From Phoronis australis (Eukaryota > Phoronida > Phoronidae), in contig NMRA01000116.1 of NCBI GenBank assembly GCA_002633005.1, positions 713,973-777,972 of the forward strand: a stretch of DNA of 64,000 nt, in the 5' to 3' direction. This document shows positions 39,018 through 64,000 of this stretch, piece after piece; position 1 is the stretch's first letter, and every line of letters begins with the position of its first letter. A model generated the notes under the pieces. It had not been told where the DNA came from, did no database searches, and saw nothing but the letters and a program-made list of their open reading frames with translations. A program made the translations under genes and the position numbers.

Positions 39018-39652
39018 AGCAACTACGGAACAGTAAGGTTCATGACGTCACTAAAGCAACCCGCGTTGGGTTCAGTGAAGGCCTGACTTGAACACACTGG
39101 CACGGACGAGCAGCAAAACTTCTGCCATGACATCATCAGTATTACATATATTTACTAAAGATGTCAATTACTCCAATTGTAATCGAATCGTGAAAGCGGG
39201 GGGGAGGGTCAACCGATTTCGACACGATATGACGATACGCCGCAAGGTTCATTTCGTTTCCTTTCACTGTTAGGAGTCTTACAAAGGTACGACTTATTCA
39301 TTTGTGTCTTTTGAAGCGTCTTGAGTTACTGAACACTGAAAAACAGCTGAAGGCCTCGTTCATTTTGGTGGAATGTTATCATATCTAACGAATTTGGTGC
39401 TAAAATTGGTACGAGTAGTAAGGTAGAAATGAAAGAACAATTTCGAGACCACATTGATAACGATGTCCGGAAGTGGTCTAATCAAACGTTTTTTCTGACA
39501 CGAGACAAGTTATAGCACGAAATTCTTTACACAAAGGTGGGTATTTTACATTTGAGTGCTACTGTAGTAATTATTTTCTTGTGATAACTTTGATCAACAT
39601 TCAGGGATCGCTTTGAAATATTTTTTTAAGTTATTGATATTTAACAATGGCA

Positions 39653-39658
39653 TTTATT
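39653..39658 (-). terminator. Poly(A) signal AATAAA, CAP gene
   Basis: TTTATT on the plus strand reads AATAAA on the minus strand, about 225 bases beyond the TAG stop of the CAP gene. It lies between the convergent 3' ends of the lipid kinase and the CAP gene. Confidence 0.4.
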
Positions 39659-39881
39659 CGAAATCTTTACTTAACAATGTAAATAATAATAATAACAACA
39701 GGCATAAAAATCGTCATCATTACGTCCGACTAGCCTCAGTATCTGCATAAAAACAAGGTGCCACATCTCAGCCAGTCAACAGAAAACAACTGTAAGGATG
39801 ATTGTATTCCCCAGGTTGTTTCATTCAGTAACCATTAACTGTGGACCACCTCGGTTGCACGCTGCGGAATTAGGTTGGTCA

Positions 39882-41829
39882 CTATCTTCGCAACACATTT
39901 TCTCTGTAAAAGCCTGGTTGGTTGCCCGCCGGCCAATAGGTAGCGCACACAACTGTCACCGTCCGACCTCCTTCCTGTCGTTGGCCACAACCTATTCCAA
40001 ACAACTCGCTGCTTTTCCAAACGACAGAGGTAAAATGGCTTGTTACTAGAATTAGAAAAACATCGAATGCGGTTAATGACAATATTTTGAATTTTGGAAT
40101 TATAATGGCTTAGATACTTGAAAAAATCTGTTGTAGTCTTGCAGACATAAAGAGAAGAGTGATTAAGCCAAAAAGCAGGTCTCAGTGAGACTAAAAATAC
40201 CAAAAAGCGAAGACCAGGCAAAGAAATACATTTGTAAAGTCTGCGATTTGTTTTCCTCAAATAATAAAAATACTAATTAAAGTTTCAAATCTTTCTTTAC
40301 TTAGCTTTGCTTAGTAAAAACTACAAACGGACGGTGATGATTATCAGTTTATGCTGTTTAATAAATGCTGTGGTTACGTCTCGTCCATTCTCTCAACACC
40401 GTAATGTCCAGCCGACGACTGAAGGAATCATGATGTAAACCTGGCGAAAAAGTCTGACCAAGTCTTATGAGTCAACACCAGACGTGAAGAGGTCAGAAAA
40501 TAAGAAACTTCTCGGAAAATTGTCACATTTAATAGTAAAAATGTTATCTTTACTATTTGCATATAATTACAAAGAAGGGGAAAAGGAATTAAGTCACCCA
40601 AAACTGCACTGATCTTATTTAGTTGACTAAAAAATGATATTCCAATTTAGCAACCTAAGCTCATAAAATTGGTCCCATATTATTCTTTATTGTTGCGAAG
40701 ATTCCACCTCCATCGCCAAAGAAAGACATAGAATCGAAGTCGATTCCAAGACTGTGAAATCGATTCTGTGATCGCGCCAAAATCACAAATGAGAATACAC
40801 AGTTTTTTAAATTGTATTTAGCACGTTTTCTGGCATGCAAGAGACATGTTTTATGAGTGAAAAAAAGTAATAAAAACGGGCGAATTTATTCACTGCCTTT
40901 TAGCAATGTCCGGCAATTTATGCAATCGTGCGTCACTGCAGAATGTACATGTAAGCAGTGTGATCTTTGACAGGAAGGAGTTAACCCACGTTCGGTGTTC
41001 TTCAAACACTCACCAGTTCCCTTGAATGCCGTGTGTTTGTTAAAGTCGTAATACTTGATCTCGTCGTACCAACACTCAGTCGCCTTCACACCGGCCTCAG
41101 GCTCATCTACGTCACCACATCCAAATAGGTTCTCACCGCACACTTGGTTGCGATGCTGCCTGTACTCCTTCCTACTGCTTTCAAACAGTTTGTTTTTAGC
41201 GAGATATTCGGCATGTTGTTCCGCAAGTGAGCACAAATGTTTGTCCAGTGCAAGAGGATTCACACTGTGTGCCAGCCTGAACTTGTTATGAGTTTCTAAA
41301 GCTCGAGTTTCGAATTCACTAAATACCTAGAAAACAAGAAATAACCACAAAAGCGTTTTGGAGAATATAGTGATTTCATGAACACAAAGATCTATGAATT
41401 TACTGAGCGCGGAAGTATCGAAAGGGTTGCTCGAATTTTAAACAGTGCTCCACTGAAACAAAACAATAATTTGCAAAAGCCTGTATATGTAAGCACAAAA
41501 CGATCCAGGTATTTGAGTTAGGGGTTGCCCTACCACCAACTTGTTTATCCATGAATGTAAAGTCATCGTGCGAAAAACGCTTTCTTGAATAATTTCTATC
41601 CTGACAGTGACACCATAACTTTTTCTCTTGTCTAACTGTTGACCTACGGGGTGATGATCTCGTGGCGACAAGGTGAGTGGAGGCGGGGGTATTGGTGTCG
41701 AAGCGTGTGCTCGTGTGTCACTTGTCAGTGAGTCTAGTATGCCAGCGCTACGTATCAAATAAGTGCATCATGCAGCACTCAACTATAACTCGAGCATACC
41801 TGAGATTGTCCTTTGCAAGTGTTACCCAT
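39882..41829 (-). CDS. CAP-superfamily protein, GAPR-1-like, three exons
   Basis: Exons on the minus strand: 41829-41800, 41326-41014, 40045-39882, giving 168 residues (human GAPR-1/GLIPR2 has 154). Junctions are CAG|GTATGC...CTAG|GTATTT (phase 0) and ACTG|GTGAGT...CTAG|TAACAA (phase 1). CAP motifs appear in order: ETHNKFRLAHS, CGENLFGCGD, CWYDEIKYYDF, HFTSVVWK, YWPAGNQPGFYRENV. There is no signal peptide. The protein starts MGNTC, which fits N-myristoylation at Gly2 plus palmitoylation at Cys5, as GAPR-1 proteins bind Golgi membranes. The first His of the CAP cavity seems replaced (LFES where GAPR-1 has LKHS); the two Glu and the second His are kept. An AATAAA on the minus strand lies at 39658-39653. 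The last acceptor gives two extra residues (VTS before HFT), so that junction is the least certain. Confidence 0.85.
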
Positions 41830-42491
41830 CTCGTCCTGTGGCTCAGTGTGTTCAACAAGATTGCGTAAAACAAAGCACTCGGATGAGTCTACATGAAGCC
41901 TGAGACAGCCTCTACATTATCAATTCCTGTGGACGTAAAAGCTTATTGTTAAATGACGACAAACACTGCAGCAAAGGATTACTGAGAGACACTTAACAAT
42001 GTTTTTCTTCGGATACCGAGCTAATGTGCGCGATTGAAAATTTATTATTATTCTTTTTATTGATCTACGCTTCGGATGGTTTGCTGAGTTAGGACCTGAA
42101 ATATACATTTGTTTGTTTTACGACAATTCGCGGAGACTGGTCACTCTGTCAAACACAGTACAAAAGCGGCCAGCGCTGCCTTTATTGTACACAAAACTTA
42201 GGAATATATTCAACGAATATCTAAACGTGTACCAATCAAGCTAATATGGATTCCCATGACATTTCTGGTAAAAATTCCACGGGGTAGCCATCTCCCATGC
42301 CATCTAGAAGCTGGACGTTGATTTTTAAAAACTAGTTTCTTATGGTCTGGTCAAATACTGACGTGGCATGCTGTGGAGGGCAAGATTCTTGACTGTACAA
42401 CTCACTGATGTTGTAAAATCAACCCAAATTAATTGAATTTCACGACATAAGAAGCATACAAAGGCCGTAGGAAGGCAAAAATTATTGCCAT

Positions 42492-42492
42492 N
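42492..42492. other. Single N
   Basis: One undetermined base in non-coding sequence. By analogy with 55058 and 56766 it could be a contig join, but no duplication is visible around it. Confidence 0.6.
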
Positions 42493-43430
42493 CCTGGTTA
42501 AAACTCTGCCGAAATTTCCGATAAACTAAAGCTAGTTGATAGTCATTTAAGCTGTAATTCACTTGAGAAAGGCAGCTCGTACCAGCCGTCTGCGCTCGCT
42601 CTAAGGTCAAGATTCATTTTATTGTGATCCAGTTTATTTTATTACGGTCATTCGTTGAAGGAGTTTTTTTTTTGAAAAGATGAGGTCCCGAAGTCTCAGT
42701 GGTATAGTGCCTTTGGGGCTGTTTCAAAATGCCTAGTTGAAACACGACCGGTAGTCTACTTTCTGGTGGCCGGGAAAAGGATAGCGTGTCCCAAAAATGA
42801 ACACACTTCCTGAACTCCTGGAGTTCTAATTCAGTTCTGAGATTCTGCAGGAGCCTACTGCATGGTTACATTTTATTTTAGGGTGGGTACGTCAGTCATG
42901 ACGTGCTCGCGAATCAGGACAAGCAATCAATTCAGTTTTGAAGAACAGAAAATCATTGCTCAATACTACTGGAAATTAAAAACACCTAGGAAGTGCAAAG
43001 ACAACCTTTCCAAGCAATGAGTTTATTGTTATTTATTTAAGGATTTTTAAAACGTTTTTTCTATCTACGGTTGGTGAGTCCGAATTTCATCAATGTCTTT
43101 GGGAGTTATTTTAGATATGCAAAAATCGTCTATAAGTGTACTTTACTATTTGGGGATCGGATTATAGAGTTTTTCCAACTTCAGGCTGCAATTAAATTCA
43201 CTGAAACATCATCAATTCTTTCAAGATTAGCTTCTAAATGTCAAAAACCATCTATAAATCTATTGGTTTTCATAGATACATCAACAAGAAAATCAGAAAC
43301 CAACGAATTTGATTATCAAAACGGAATGTTATAAGCAATTTCCGCATGCATGCTTGCAGACTTTTGACGGGTAACCGGGGGAATATGGGAGATGGGGCAT
43401 TCGTATTCAGGTGTATTTTGCTCATTTCAG

Positions 43431-43615
43431 AGGTAACTATAACGGTTCACGTGGTAATTTTGAACTCCACTGACAAAAATTTGCTGAAATCTTTGTTTAT
43501 GATTGCGAGAGTTCTCGGAGTACCCCCTTCCGACATGTACACGGTCATCACAAATAGCAGCCTAAACAGCAATGTTTTCCACATGTGGGAATTCCTTACA
43601 AACTACTCACAGTAA
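43431..43615 (+). CDS. Candidate terminal exon of an unidentified gene
   Basis: Acceptor TTTGCTCATTTCAG, then an open frame to TAA with good codon texture. It begins VTITVHVVILNS and continues LLKSLFMIARVLGVPPSDMY. The beta-strand, helix, LGVxPSD pattern resembles the small repeated SEA-like/ferredoxin-like modules of extracellular proteins, but I cannot identify it. No upstream exons were linked. Confidence 0.3.
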
Positions 43616-44112
43616 CCATTTCCAAAAGAGATACTATTCTTGTGATAACACGGGAAACAGTAACATTATTTTATAACTAACCATCGGAACGATTTCACAA
43701 AAAACAGGAGAAGAGAGATAATCTATTCCAATATTGGGCCCTCTCTCCGTGAGCGGCGTCTTAAGAATTTGTCAATAAAAACACAAAAAGGGTAGTCACT
43801 TGAATGTCATCAATGTCTCCCTTCAAGGGCGGGGCCCCTATATATGAAAATATCTATCTTTCTAATTAATGTTATTTGTCAGGTTATCAATTTGTCTCAA
43901 GTAATATACAGTTTCGAGAAAAAATAAAGCGAAAGTTGTCACCGTTGTCCCTTGCCAGAGAGGGGCATCTGGAAAAATATAGACGAATTGATTTGTTGTA
44001 TAAAAATCAAATAAATTTGTACGCTCCACAAAAGCTTCGCTTTTCAAATTTTCTTGATTCTTCGAAGTATATATGTATGATTGATTTCGTTCACGTTTTC
44101 AATTGCATTTAG

Positions 44113-44174
44113 ACGACCTGCGCTGCAAAAGCGGAAACCCTAACGACATTGTCCTGGCCAGGGTCCTCCAAAAG
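44113..44174 (+). CDS. Candidate internal exon, unidentified gene
   Basis: Flanked by TGCATTTAG and AAAAG|GTAAAC. The frame entering with two bases reads DLRCKSGNPNDIVLARVLQK and ends in phase 0. The next candidate (46008 onward) could be read in phase 0. The link is speculative. Confidence 0.25.
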
Positions 44175-44350
44175 GTAAACCATGCACTGATACAGAGTTG
44201 TTTTAACAACATTTAAAAATATTCCCTTGAATTTTCTCTCTTATCCGTATTTCTCAGTCTTTCTTTTCTCAACTGTCCCTGGCCCCACGCCTATGTCGGT
44301 TGCCACGATTTAACCCTGACGCCTGAAAATTTTGGGGGCTGTGACACCCC

Positions 44351-44370
44351 NCCCCCCCCCCCCCCCCCCC
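44351..44370. other. Poly-C run with an N
   Basis: An N followed by 19 C's, after CACCCC. Either a real homopolymer or a sequencing and joining problem. No feature depends on it. Confidence 0.7.
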
Positions 44371-46007
44371 CGGCCACCGCTTCCTACGGCCCTGATAGAT
44401 GAAAAACCTTTAATGTAGTTTCGGCACAAATTTAGCTAAACTTAAGATAAACATCGTTGAAAGTTAATCAAACAGTATTGGTACGAAATTGGGCCCTGGT
44501 TAAACGCCAACTTTCTTCGCTTTATCTTCTGCAGCAAAGCACGCGTTTTTGCTGTTAAAACTGCATGTATGGGAAATATCTAGAACTGAAATGAAAAAGT
44601 CTCGGAAGGACTGCATAAAAGTTAAACGCCAACGTGGGAGATAACACAAAATTTATGCGATAAATAAACGGTAATTATTTGGAAGGGAAAGTAAACATTT
44701 GTCCAAAGTGAAAACCGGGGTTGAAAACTCCTGTGATATATACATAATTTAAAATTTAACGAAATGCAACTCGCTGATTGAATTGTCACTGATGTGACCT
44801 TATACACAAGCCTGGGATTTAGCCAAATACCTGAAAAATACAGATTTTAATGGAGTGAGATATATATTTTGTGAAAGTAGGAATCTTGTAGAATTTCATA
44901 TATGAATTTTCGTTAATCTGCCATTAACTGGGCCACGTAACCATGACTTTTCTGTAAAATGAATAAAAATGAAGGTATATCGATAGAAAAGCAATGGTAT
45001 CAATAACATGTCTAAATAAAGGTTCAAGTTGAAAAAAAACATTGCTGTTACATCCTTCCTCATTCGATGCAATATTCGTCCATTTCCGTGTGACTTTATC
45101 ATGTACATTACTACATGTACATTATAACGTCGAACGCTGTAACGAATGAGCGGGGTTGCATTTGTTAAATTATTCATTTTATTTTCATTTTGTGCAACTA
45201 TGTGACTTTTGAGTGGTTTCATGAACATCATAAAAGTCTAATAGAAAGTCAACAGCGTTTTGGAGAACTATTTGTGGAGGCTAGTGTCTGAAAGTTTCAT
45301 ACGAATTCGAGCGCCTATTTCTGAGATTTGTTGTTAATCAAATTTAGACAATTTTCTAGGGTCGGTCCTACATTCTAACTTTCATTCAGTCAGGTCAAAT
45401 CAGTTTCAAACTCGAAGTGTCAAGTCGTATCAGCAATTTTAAATGCGTATTCGTCGTGAACCGTAATTTTGATCTCAACTCAAAGCGCAGGTTCTCATTA
45501 TATTGGGGTTTACACTGGTGCAAGACCGAGGCCCGAGGACCGCATCATTGTACTCGAAATTATTTTTGACGTTTCTGTTCTCCTTTAATGCAAACTCAAC
45601 ATTTATGTTATGGTTGCGTGTATGACTGTCTAATCCTAGTAAGTTTCTGTCTGAACTCAAAATTCCAATTTTTTTCTCTAAATCTCATTGACAAATTTTT
45701 ACTCATTTCTAAACCTCAAATCTAGAGGTCTTCAGGTGCAAGCTTGAACCAAAAACTCACTTGCCTAAACCAAAGCAGGCCATTATTTCAAGTTCGTAAA
45801 AAAGGGCGGAAATGTCAAATATCAATTTCGAGTACAAATAGACCCTGGGTCCAGGTTACTAAACATTTACCATTATCCAGTCATGCACTGCGTTTATTGT
45901 TGGTCAGGAGACATGTCATACAGGCCTGCTAGTTCAAATAAACGTAAGTTTTTACTTCATCAAAAGCACTCGCTCATCTTTGTTTTAGTTTTAGATTTTT
46001 TTTCAAG

Positions 46008-46260
46008 ATATGCATTCGTTGGCGTCAATATTCTGTGGTAGGCGTTGTTTTGTCGAGTGGTTTCCCAGTTGCTGTACCGAATCAAAGTTTCTCGGGGAAC
46101 CAACTAAAAAACGCCTGGGATATTGGCAACTCCACCCAACGTCCCTTCCCTCGTCGCAAATTTTCACCTCTCGCCGGCTACCGCCCGGTGTTCGTCTCAA
46201 AAAACTTCATCGTGGGGGCTCCTGTAGCTATAAGCCAGCGTCCCCAATTTGTGATTGTCC
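46008..46260 (+). CDS. Candidate internal exon, unidentified gene
   Basis: After TTTTTTTTCAAG an open phase-0 frame begins ICIRWRQYSVVGVVLSSGFP and includes RRKFSPLAGYRPVFVSKNF and IVGAPVAIS. Its composition is like real coding DNA, unlike the AT-rich surroundings. A further mini-exon candidate (APSNETLGTPK) follows near 46488-46520, between CAATAG and GTAAAA. No family is recognised. Confidence 0.3.
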
Positions 46261-48224
46261 CAAGTTGTAGCTTATTTTATCTAAAGCGGTCCATATTAAC
46301 CGGTGTTTTCTGTCAAAAAAAAACAAGTCATTATTTAGGCCACTTAGCATGATTACGAAAGTAGTCTCTAATTATTACTTAGTCAAAAACAGCCTCTCGC
46401 ATAAAAGAACAAGCAAAATAGTTGTTAGTAACTATATTTTCATAAATAATTGTATACAAAAATCTAATGACGATTGTTTTCAATAGCACCATCAAACGAA
46501 ACTCTTGGGACTCCCAAGGTAAAACAAAGCACATGTAAACAGTCTCAAGAAATCACTCCCGTATCATGTAAACACAAAACAAAGCAGCATTGGATGAAAA
46601 CAATGAAGATGCAGAATCTCATATTTGGAATTACCGCTACAGAGAACAATAAGACTATATTGCTGAACGACGCTGCTGCAAATTTTGAAAACAAGAACAA
46701 CAGGGTGCCTTGATATGCACCTAACACGTGCATCGCAATAAAAATAGCAAAGATATGAGGGGTGCTCATTCTTTAACACATCCATGCATTCCAGTGAGCA
46801 ATGTTAGTGAACTTAAAATTGAGTCTTCAGTTAGGTTATGAGAACACAACTATAGCAACATAGACTTATATGACCAGAGTGAAGGTGGTCTCGGAGTATT
46901 TTCAATAAATCTGCGGCACTAACACATGTTGGCGCGCAATCATGTCACAGGAAGGATGCCCATCCAATTGAAACCCATGGTCTCACCTATCGTAACGTAT
47001 CTCTGAAACTTGAAGATGGTCCTTCACCAAACTTTATAGTTACTAAGGAAGGTGCAAAAAATAAAACTGCCACCAGGGGGCACATAGTAGTATTTGGATC
47101 TATCCGAAAATGAAGGTCAGTAATGTTCTCGCCAATAGCAATAAATCCCTGAAGTTTCATCATGATTTTTCACTGAATGTAGCAGATATTGAGACAGTTG
47201 CGATTAGCAAATAGAGAGACGAGTGACATCTACTGGCTAAAAACATATCTGCCAAGTTTCACGATAGATCCACACAAAAATATAAAAGCAAATGCAAAAA
47301 GTGAAACAGCCACAAGGTGACAGAGTAATAGCAAAAATTTGTCTGATAATCGTCCTCATCCGTCATCATATCCTAGAAACATTTTGCAAATTTACAAGTA
47401 GATCCTGCAGGAGTTTAGCAGATATATCTGTGGACAATTGACACCAGAACATAGACGACTACAATATGTGCCCACACACACCAGTGTGGGAACATAAACA
47501 TCCTTAACAACATGTTAATTGCTTCAAGTCTGAGACAGATGCCACAATCACAAACATCGTTTGACACATACACATACTCTATGTATTGCATTGCTGCCTA
47601 ATTCTAGCTCTGAAAATCACTCTTGATGAACTGAAAGGACATTTACTTCAGCCCCTATATGGGCACGCCTGGCACACGTGGAAAATTGTGGCAACATGAT
47701 ATTATGCTTTCAGTTCTGCTTCGAAAAAGACCAAGGTATCGAAACAGTTCTATTTCAGATGAAACTTTGTCCACAAAGGGGAACCTCCTCCTCTGAAATC
47801 TGGTCTTTAACTTGTGTATTTTATACAGTCTGTAGGAAGGAAGGATCCACTTCAGAGCAAAGCACTATCAGGGGCACAGACAGTTACAAAAAAAATTGAA
47901 CCAAGACTTTGAAACTGAAGTCTTCTTTTGATACATAATTCATAGGCCCAGAACTGAGACTGAACAGAGAATGTCATATTCATCTTGCCACTCCTAGCAT
48001 TAGAAGGAAATTACAACAGACTGCCATCTGACAAATGTTATTGTCTACCTGAATTTTCTAGAACAGTGTCAGTGCACCTGCGTAAACAAAATCTATGCCC
48101 TTGTCTCACTCACTATTGCTAAGGTTCATACACACGTGCGAATAGTTCTAAATGCAAAATAAGAAACCAGTCGAATGGAACCCAGCCCTGAAATGCACCA
48201 TCACACTTATTGCTTCATGTCACC

Positions 48225-48435
48225 ACCCAGCCTAAAAAATTGGGGGGCTCGAATTTTTGAGAATGTGGACCTCTTACTAAGATTCACAGGGTACATTCAA
48301 AGCTAAGAATTGATGGTGCATTCGCTGAATTTTTGTAGTTCCTGCCTTTTTAGTGAACTTTTGTCTCACTTTTTACTATTTTCAGAGTTCTGTTTCCCTG
48401 AGGCAGACCTTTTCGCCCACTTCACCTGGGTGCAG
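48225..48435. repeat. Dispersed repeat family, copy 3 of 3
   Basis: Shares AAATTGGGGGGCTCGAATTT, ACTAAGATTCACAGGGTAC, TTGTAGTTCCTGCCTTTTTA and CTGAGGCAGACCTTTTCG with the other two copies. It sits just beyond the 3' end of merlin. No coding frame is visible in the family. Confidence 0.65.
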
Positions 48436-48519
48436 GCATGTGCTTAGTCTGATAGTTATAGTGACAGTGAACACAAAGCAATTTCTATAATTCCAGCATA
48501 AACACAGTCAGGTAGTTGA

Positions 48520-48657
48520 GACCAGTGAATCAGCTGCATCACTTTATCCTTATAGTTGAGTTGTAGACCAGTGAATCAGCTGCATCACTTTATCCTTATA
48601 GCTGAGTTGTAGACCAGTGAATCAGCTGCATCACTTTATCCTTACAGCTGAGTTGTA
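48520..48657. repeat. 46-bp tandem repeat, three units
   Basis: GACCAGTGAATCAGCTGCAT starts at 48520, 48566 and 48612; the units differ at one or two bases. On the minus strand it falls 50-190 bases beyond the merlin stop, so it is probably transcribed in the merlin 3' UTR. Confidence 0.85.
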
Positions 48658-48709
48658 GATACTTGAGCACAGTGACGACAGGATTATGGCAAGTGGTCAC
48701 ATGGTTACA

Positions 48710-62134
<13,425 letters not shown>

Positions 62135-62955
62135 CGTGAGTGTCTGCAGTTCGGATTGCAAAGAAATAGTTCATGTAAAATCAAACAAGCTGGTTGATAG
62201 CACCACATCAGTTATCAGCCGGGAGTTGTCTCGTTACCAGTTATCATCGTAAATAATATTGAAGCCGACTAAACTTTCAGCATTCTCGTCTTGACTGGGA
62301 AATAGCGAGAATTCTTGGGTAATTTAAAATATAAGAGCAGTAGCAACAAACCAATGAAAAATAAAAGTCTAAATTCAAAAAATAAAAAGTAAAATACATT
62401 CAAAATTATATAAATATGCAGAAAACTATATTATTGTATTTTACTAATGTCAAAAATAATTTTTTAATCATTTTTGGTTTGTAAAAATTTCTTACTTATT
62501 TAGTAATTTTTCACGGCAACCATTTCCCTCGGAAACTTGTTCGCGCCAAATTTATAAAGAACCTGCGGAGTCGATAAATTTTGTGTTTTTGTCTCCGAAG
62601 GCGTTTACACGATGCATTCTTTAACTCGTGGAGCGATTGAGGTTAGTATAACGCTTGAAAAGTGACATAAAATAAATGACTGTTGCTTCATTCCGACAAT
62701 CAAAACACTTTCTTCTGGAGTGATCATGTCTTAACATGCCAGCAGAAACTCATTCATTTCACACTCCAAATTATTCTTATTTGATGCTAAGCTCTTCCAT
62801 AAATATACAGCTTTGCATCCATGTGCATAAAAACTATCATAATAAAATTGGATCTACACTAGGTCTTCCTTGAGTTAATTAAATTAGTTACCAATGTTGA
62901 AAATGCCAAAATATTTCTGTTCTAGTAATGTTATTCGGCACTGGTCGGATATAGC

Positions 62956-63039
62956 GGTCCCCGATTTAGAGAACCAGGCAATCACTGAATAACGGACCCG
63001 TTATTTAGTGGATTAAAGTGGTTCTCTAAATCGGGGACC
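62956..63039. repeat. Nested inverted repeat upstream of merlin
   Basis: Outer arms GGTCCCCGATTTAGAGAACCA (62956-62976) and the exact inverse (63019-63039) enclose inner arms CACTGAATAACGG (62983-62995) and CCGTTATTTAGTG (62998-63010, one mismatch). The whole 84-base unit folds into one long interrupted hairpin. It lies 822 bases upstream of the merlin ATG. Confidence 0.85.
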
Positions 63040-63589
63040 ACTGCCATGTTATTCTGCTGTTGTATTACTGCAGGTTCACTAGTTAGGCCTCTAGAAGTAC
63101 TCACGAGTTAAAACACAGCTACTCAAGCTTCAGTAAAAACCCAATTCAGGTGCCCGTCCCTGACAGTCTGGCAGGGACTCATCTAGCGGCCGTCCTGGCT
63201 GTCCTTGGACGGCCCTTTTAAAAAAATGACGGCTTTAGACGGCACGGCCCAGACGGAAAAAAGACAGCCTGTTCCAAAACAACCTCGGCGAAAATGAAGG
63301 CTAAACGAAGAATTTTAACATTTATTATTAATAAATTTCCTTGAAACCTACAATTCATTGTTTAAGTTCGCTAAATATTAAGAAATAACTCGACATTAGA
63401 AACTTTTGCCGTCTATTTTTACTATAAGTGTCACAATGACGATTGGCAAATACTGGCAGCCATCTTCGGGGAATTCCTTCCTGTTCTGTGACGTCAAGGT
63501 GGCTTCATACGGAATCCCCCGCACGACTAGTGTCGAGAAATATTGCATCCAGCACTAACTACCCGTACATGGACACTTAATCTTTGAAA

Positions 63590-63866
63590 TTGAAGAACTC
63601 ACACCCGAAGTTCAAAGGATTTGCCGTACCCCTAATGCTAGTTACTGACGCGGAAGTTGAAGCGGCACTCGATATATTCGACGGAGCAGCCAATTTGAAA
63701 TAGCCGACGGAGAACGTACACTTCAAAAAAATGATACCCGACAAAATTCTAACACTGACCTGCCGTACAAATGCCATCAATGTCGTTGAACATGCAAACC
63801 AGATAAAACTTAGCGCAAACTTCCTTAATTTGTTCGCACAGCTCCGTTGCAACTCGAACGAATGAA
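63590..63866 (+). pseudogene. Interrupted reading frame, family unknown
   Basis: One plus-strand frame reads VTDAEVEAALDIFDGAANLK, stop, then VHFKKMIPDKILTLTCRT and VVEHANQIKLSANFLNLFAQ before a second stop. The first part is preceded in another frame by ELEELTPEVQRICRTPNASY. Its coding texture with a stop and a frame change suggests a dead gene or mobile-element piece. Confidence 0.3.
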
Positions 63867-64000
63867 TGAAAAAATATGAAAAATCCGCACGGCCGAACGA
63901 CTTATATTGATGCGCGAGAATGCAGTGCAAACTTTACGAGAAAAAAATGTGGTGTGTAATGTTGGTTACGTATTCAATGAATAACTTAGCATGAAAATAA

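Larger units (their letters stand above)
41830..48509. other. Gene-poor interval between the CAP gene and merlin
   Basis: Holds the upstream region of the CAP gene, three weak exon candidates (43431, 44113, 46008), a poly-C run, and a stretch at 47040-47420 with loosely repeated phrases about GCAAA-AAATAAAA and CCACCAGG/CCACAAGG that looks like an old SINE or tandem repeat. Nothing else is supported. Confidence 0.45.

Noticed and set aside
39835-40260. 141-codon minus-strand frame over the CAP gene 3' exon
   Set aside because: It is a different frame from the conserved CAP motifs (HFTSVVWK, PAGNQPGF).

Overview
This is a stretch of an animal nuclear genome. It has multi-exon genes with GT-AG introns of about 0.1 to 9 kb, AT-rich non-coding DNA and many dispersed and inverted repeats, and no bacterial-style gene packing. 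The gene repertoire (merlin with 15 coding exons, a ceramide-kinase-family lipid kinase, a GAPR-1-like CAP protein and a GT10 fucosyltransferase) fits an invertebrate bilaterian. Divergent allelic copies inside one scaffold point to a highly heterozygous, probably marine, animal. I cannot name the phylum. The assembly has one 153-base gap (963-1115) and single Ns at 42492, 44351, 55058 and 56766; the last two bound a foreign contig.

Layout. 1-14,600: no convincing gene, but many mobile-element pieces: terminal-inverted-repeat elements, a TTAA-flanked element end, an LTR-like promoter with heat-shock-type motifs, and tRNA-derived repeats. 14,671-24,936 (+): a two-exon alpha-1,3-fucosyltransferase. 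Its 9.1 kb intron holds a decayed non-LTR retrotransposon, a near-perfect 65 bp palindrome and an unassigned terminal-exon candidate. 25,305-25,549: a miniature inverted-repeat element just before the next gene. 25,669-39,017 (+): a complete 11-exon CERK-family lipid kinase of 492 codons, with a broken THAP-domain gene antisense in its first intron. 39,882-41,829 (-): a complete 3-exon CAP/GAPR-1-like gene, tail to tail with the kinase. 42,000-48,500: a gene-poor stretch with a few unassigned exon candidates on the + strand. 48,710-62,134 (-): a complete merlin (NF2) gene of 592 codons. 62,135-64,000: the upstream region of merlin, with a nested hairpin and a decayed reading frame.

The exon models were built by hand from homology plus splice sites. 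In all four genes the intron phases match across every junction and the summed coding length is a multiple of three, which is strong internal support. The genes do not form an operon or pathway. Three of them act at membranes: Golgi glycosylation (fucosyltransferase), sphingolipid phosphorylation (kinase) and a lipid-anchored Golgi-type CAP protein. Merlin links membrane to cortex and feeds growth control.

The most striking structural point is in merlin. Two exons appear twice, but the second copy is best explained as the empty-site allele of a heterozygous TTAA-flanked transposon insertion that was scaffolded into the gap inside the transposon.
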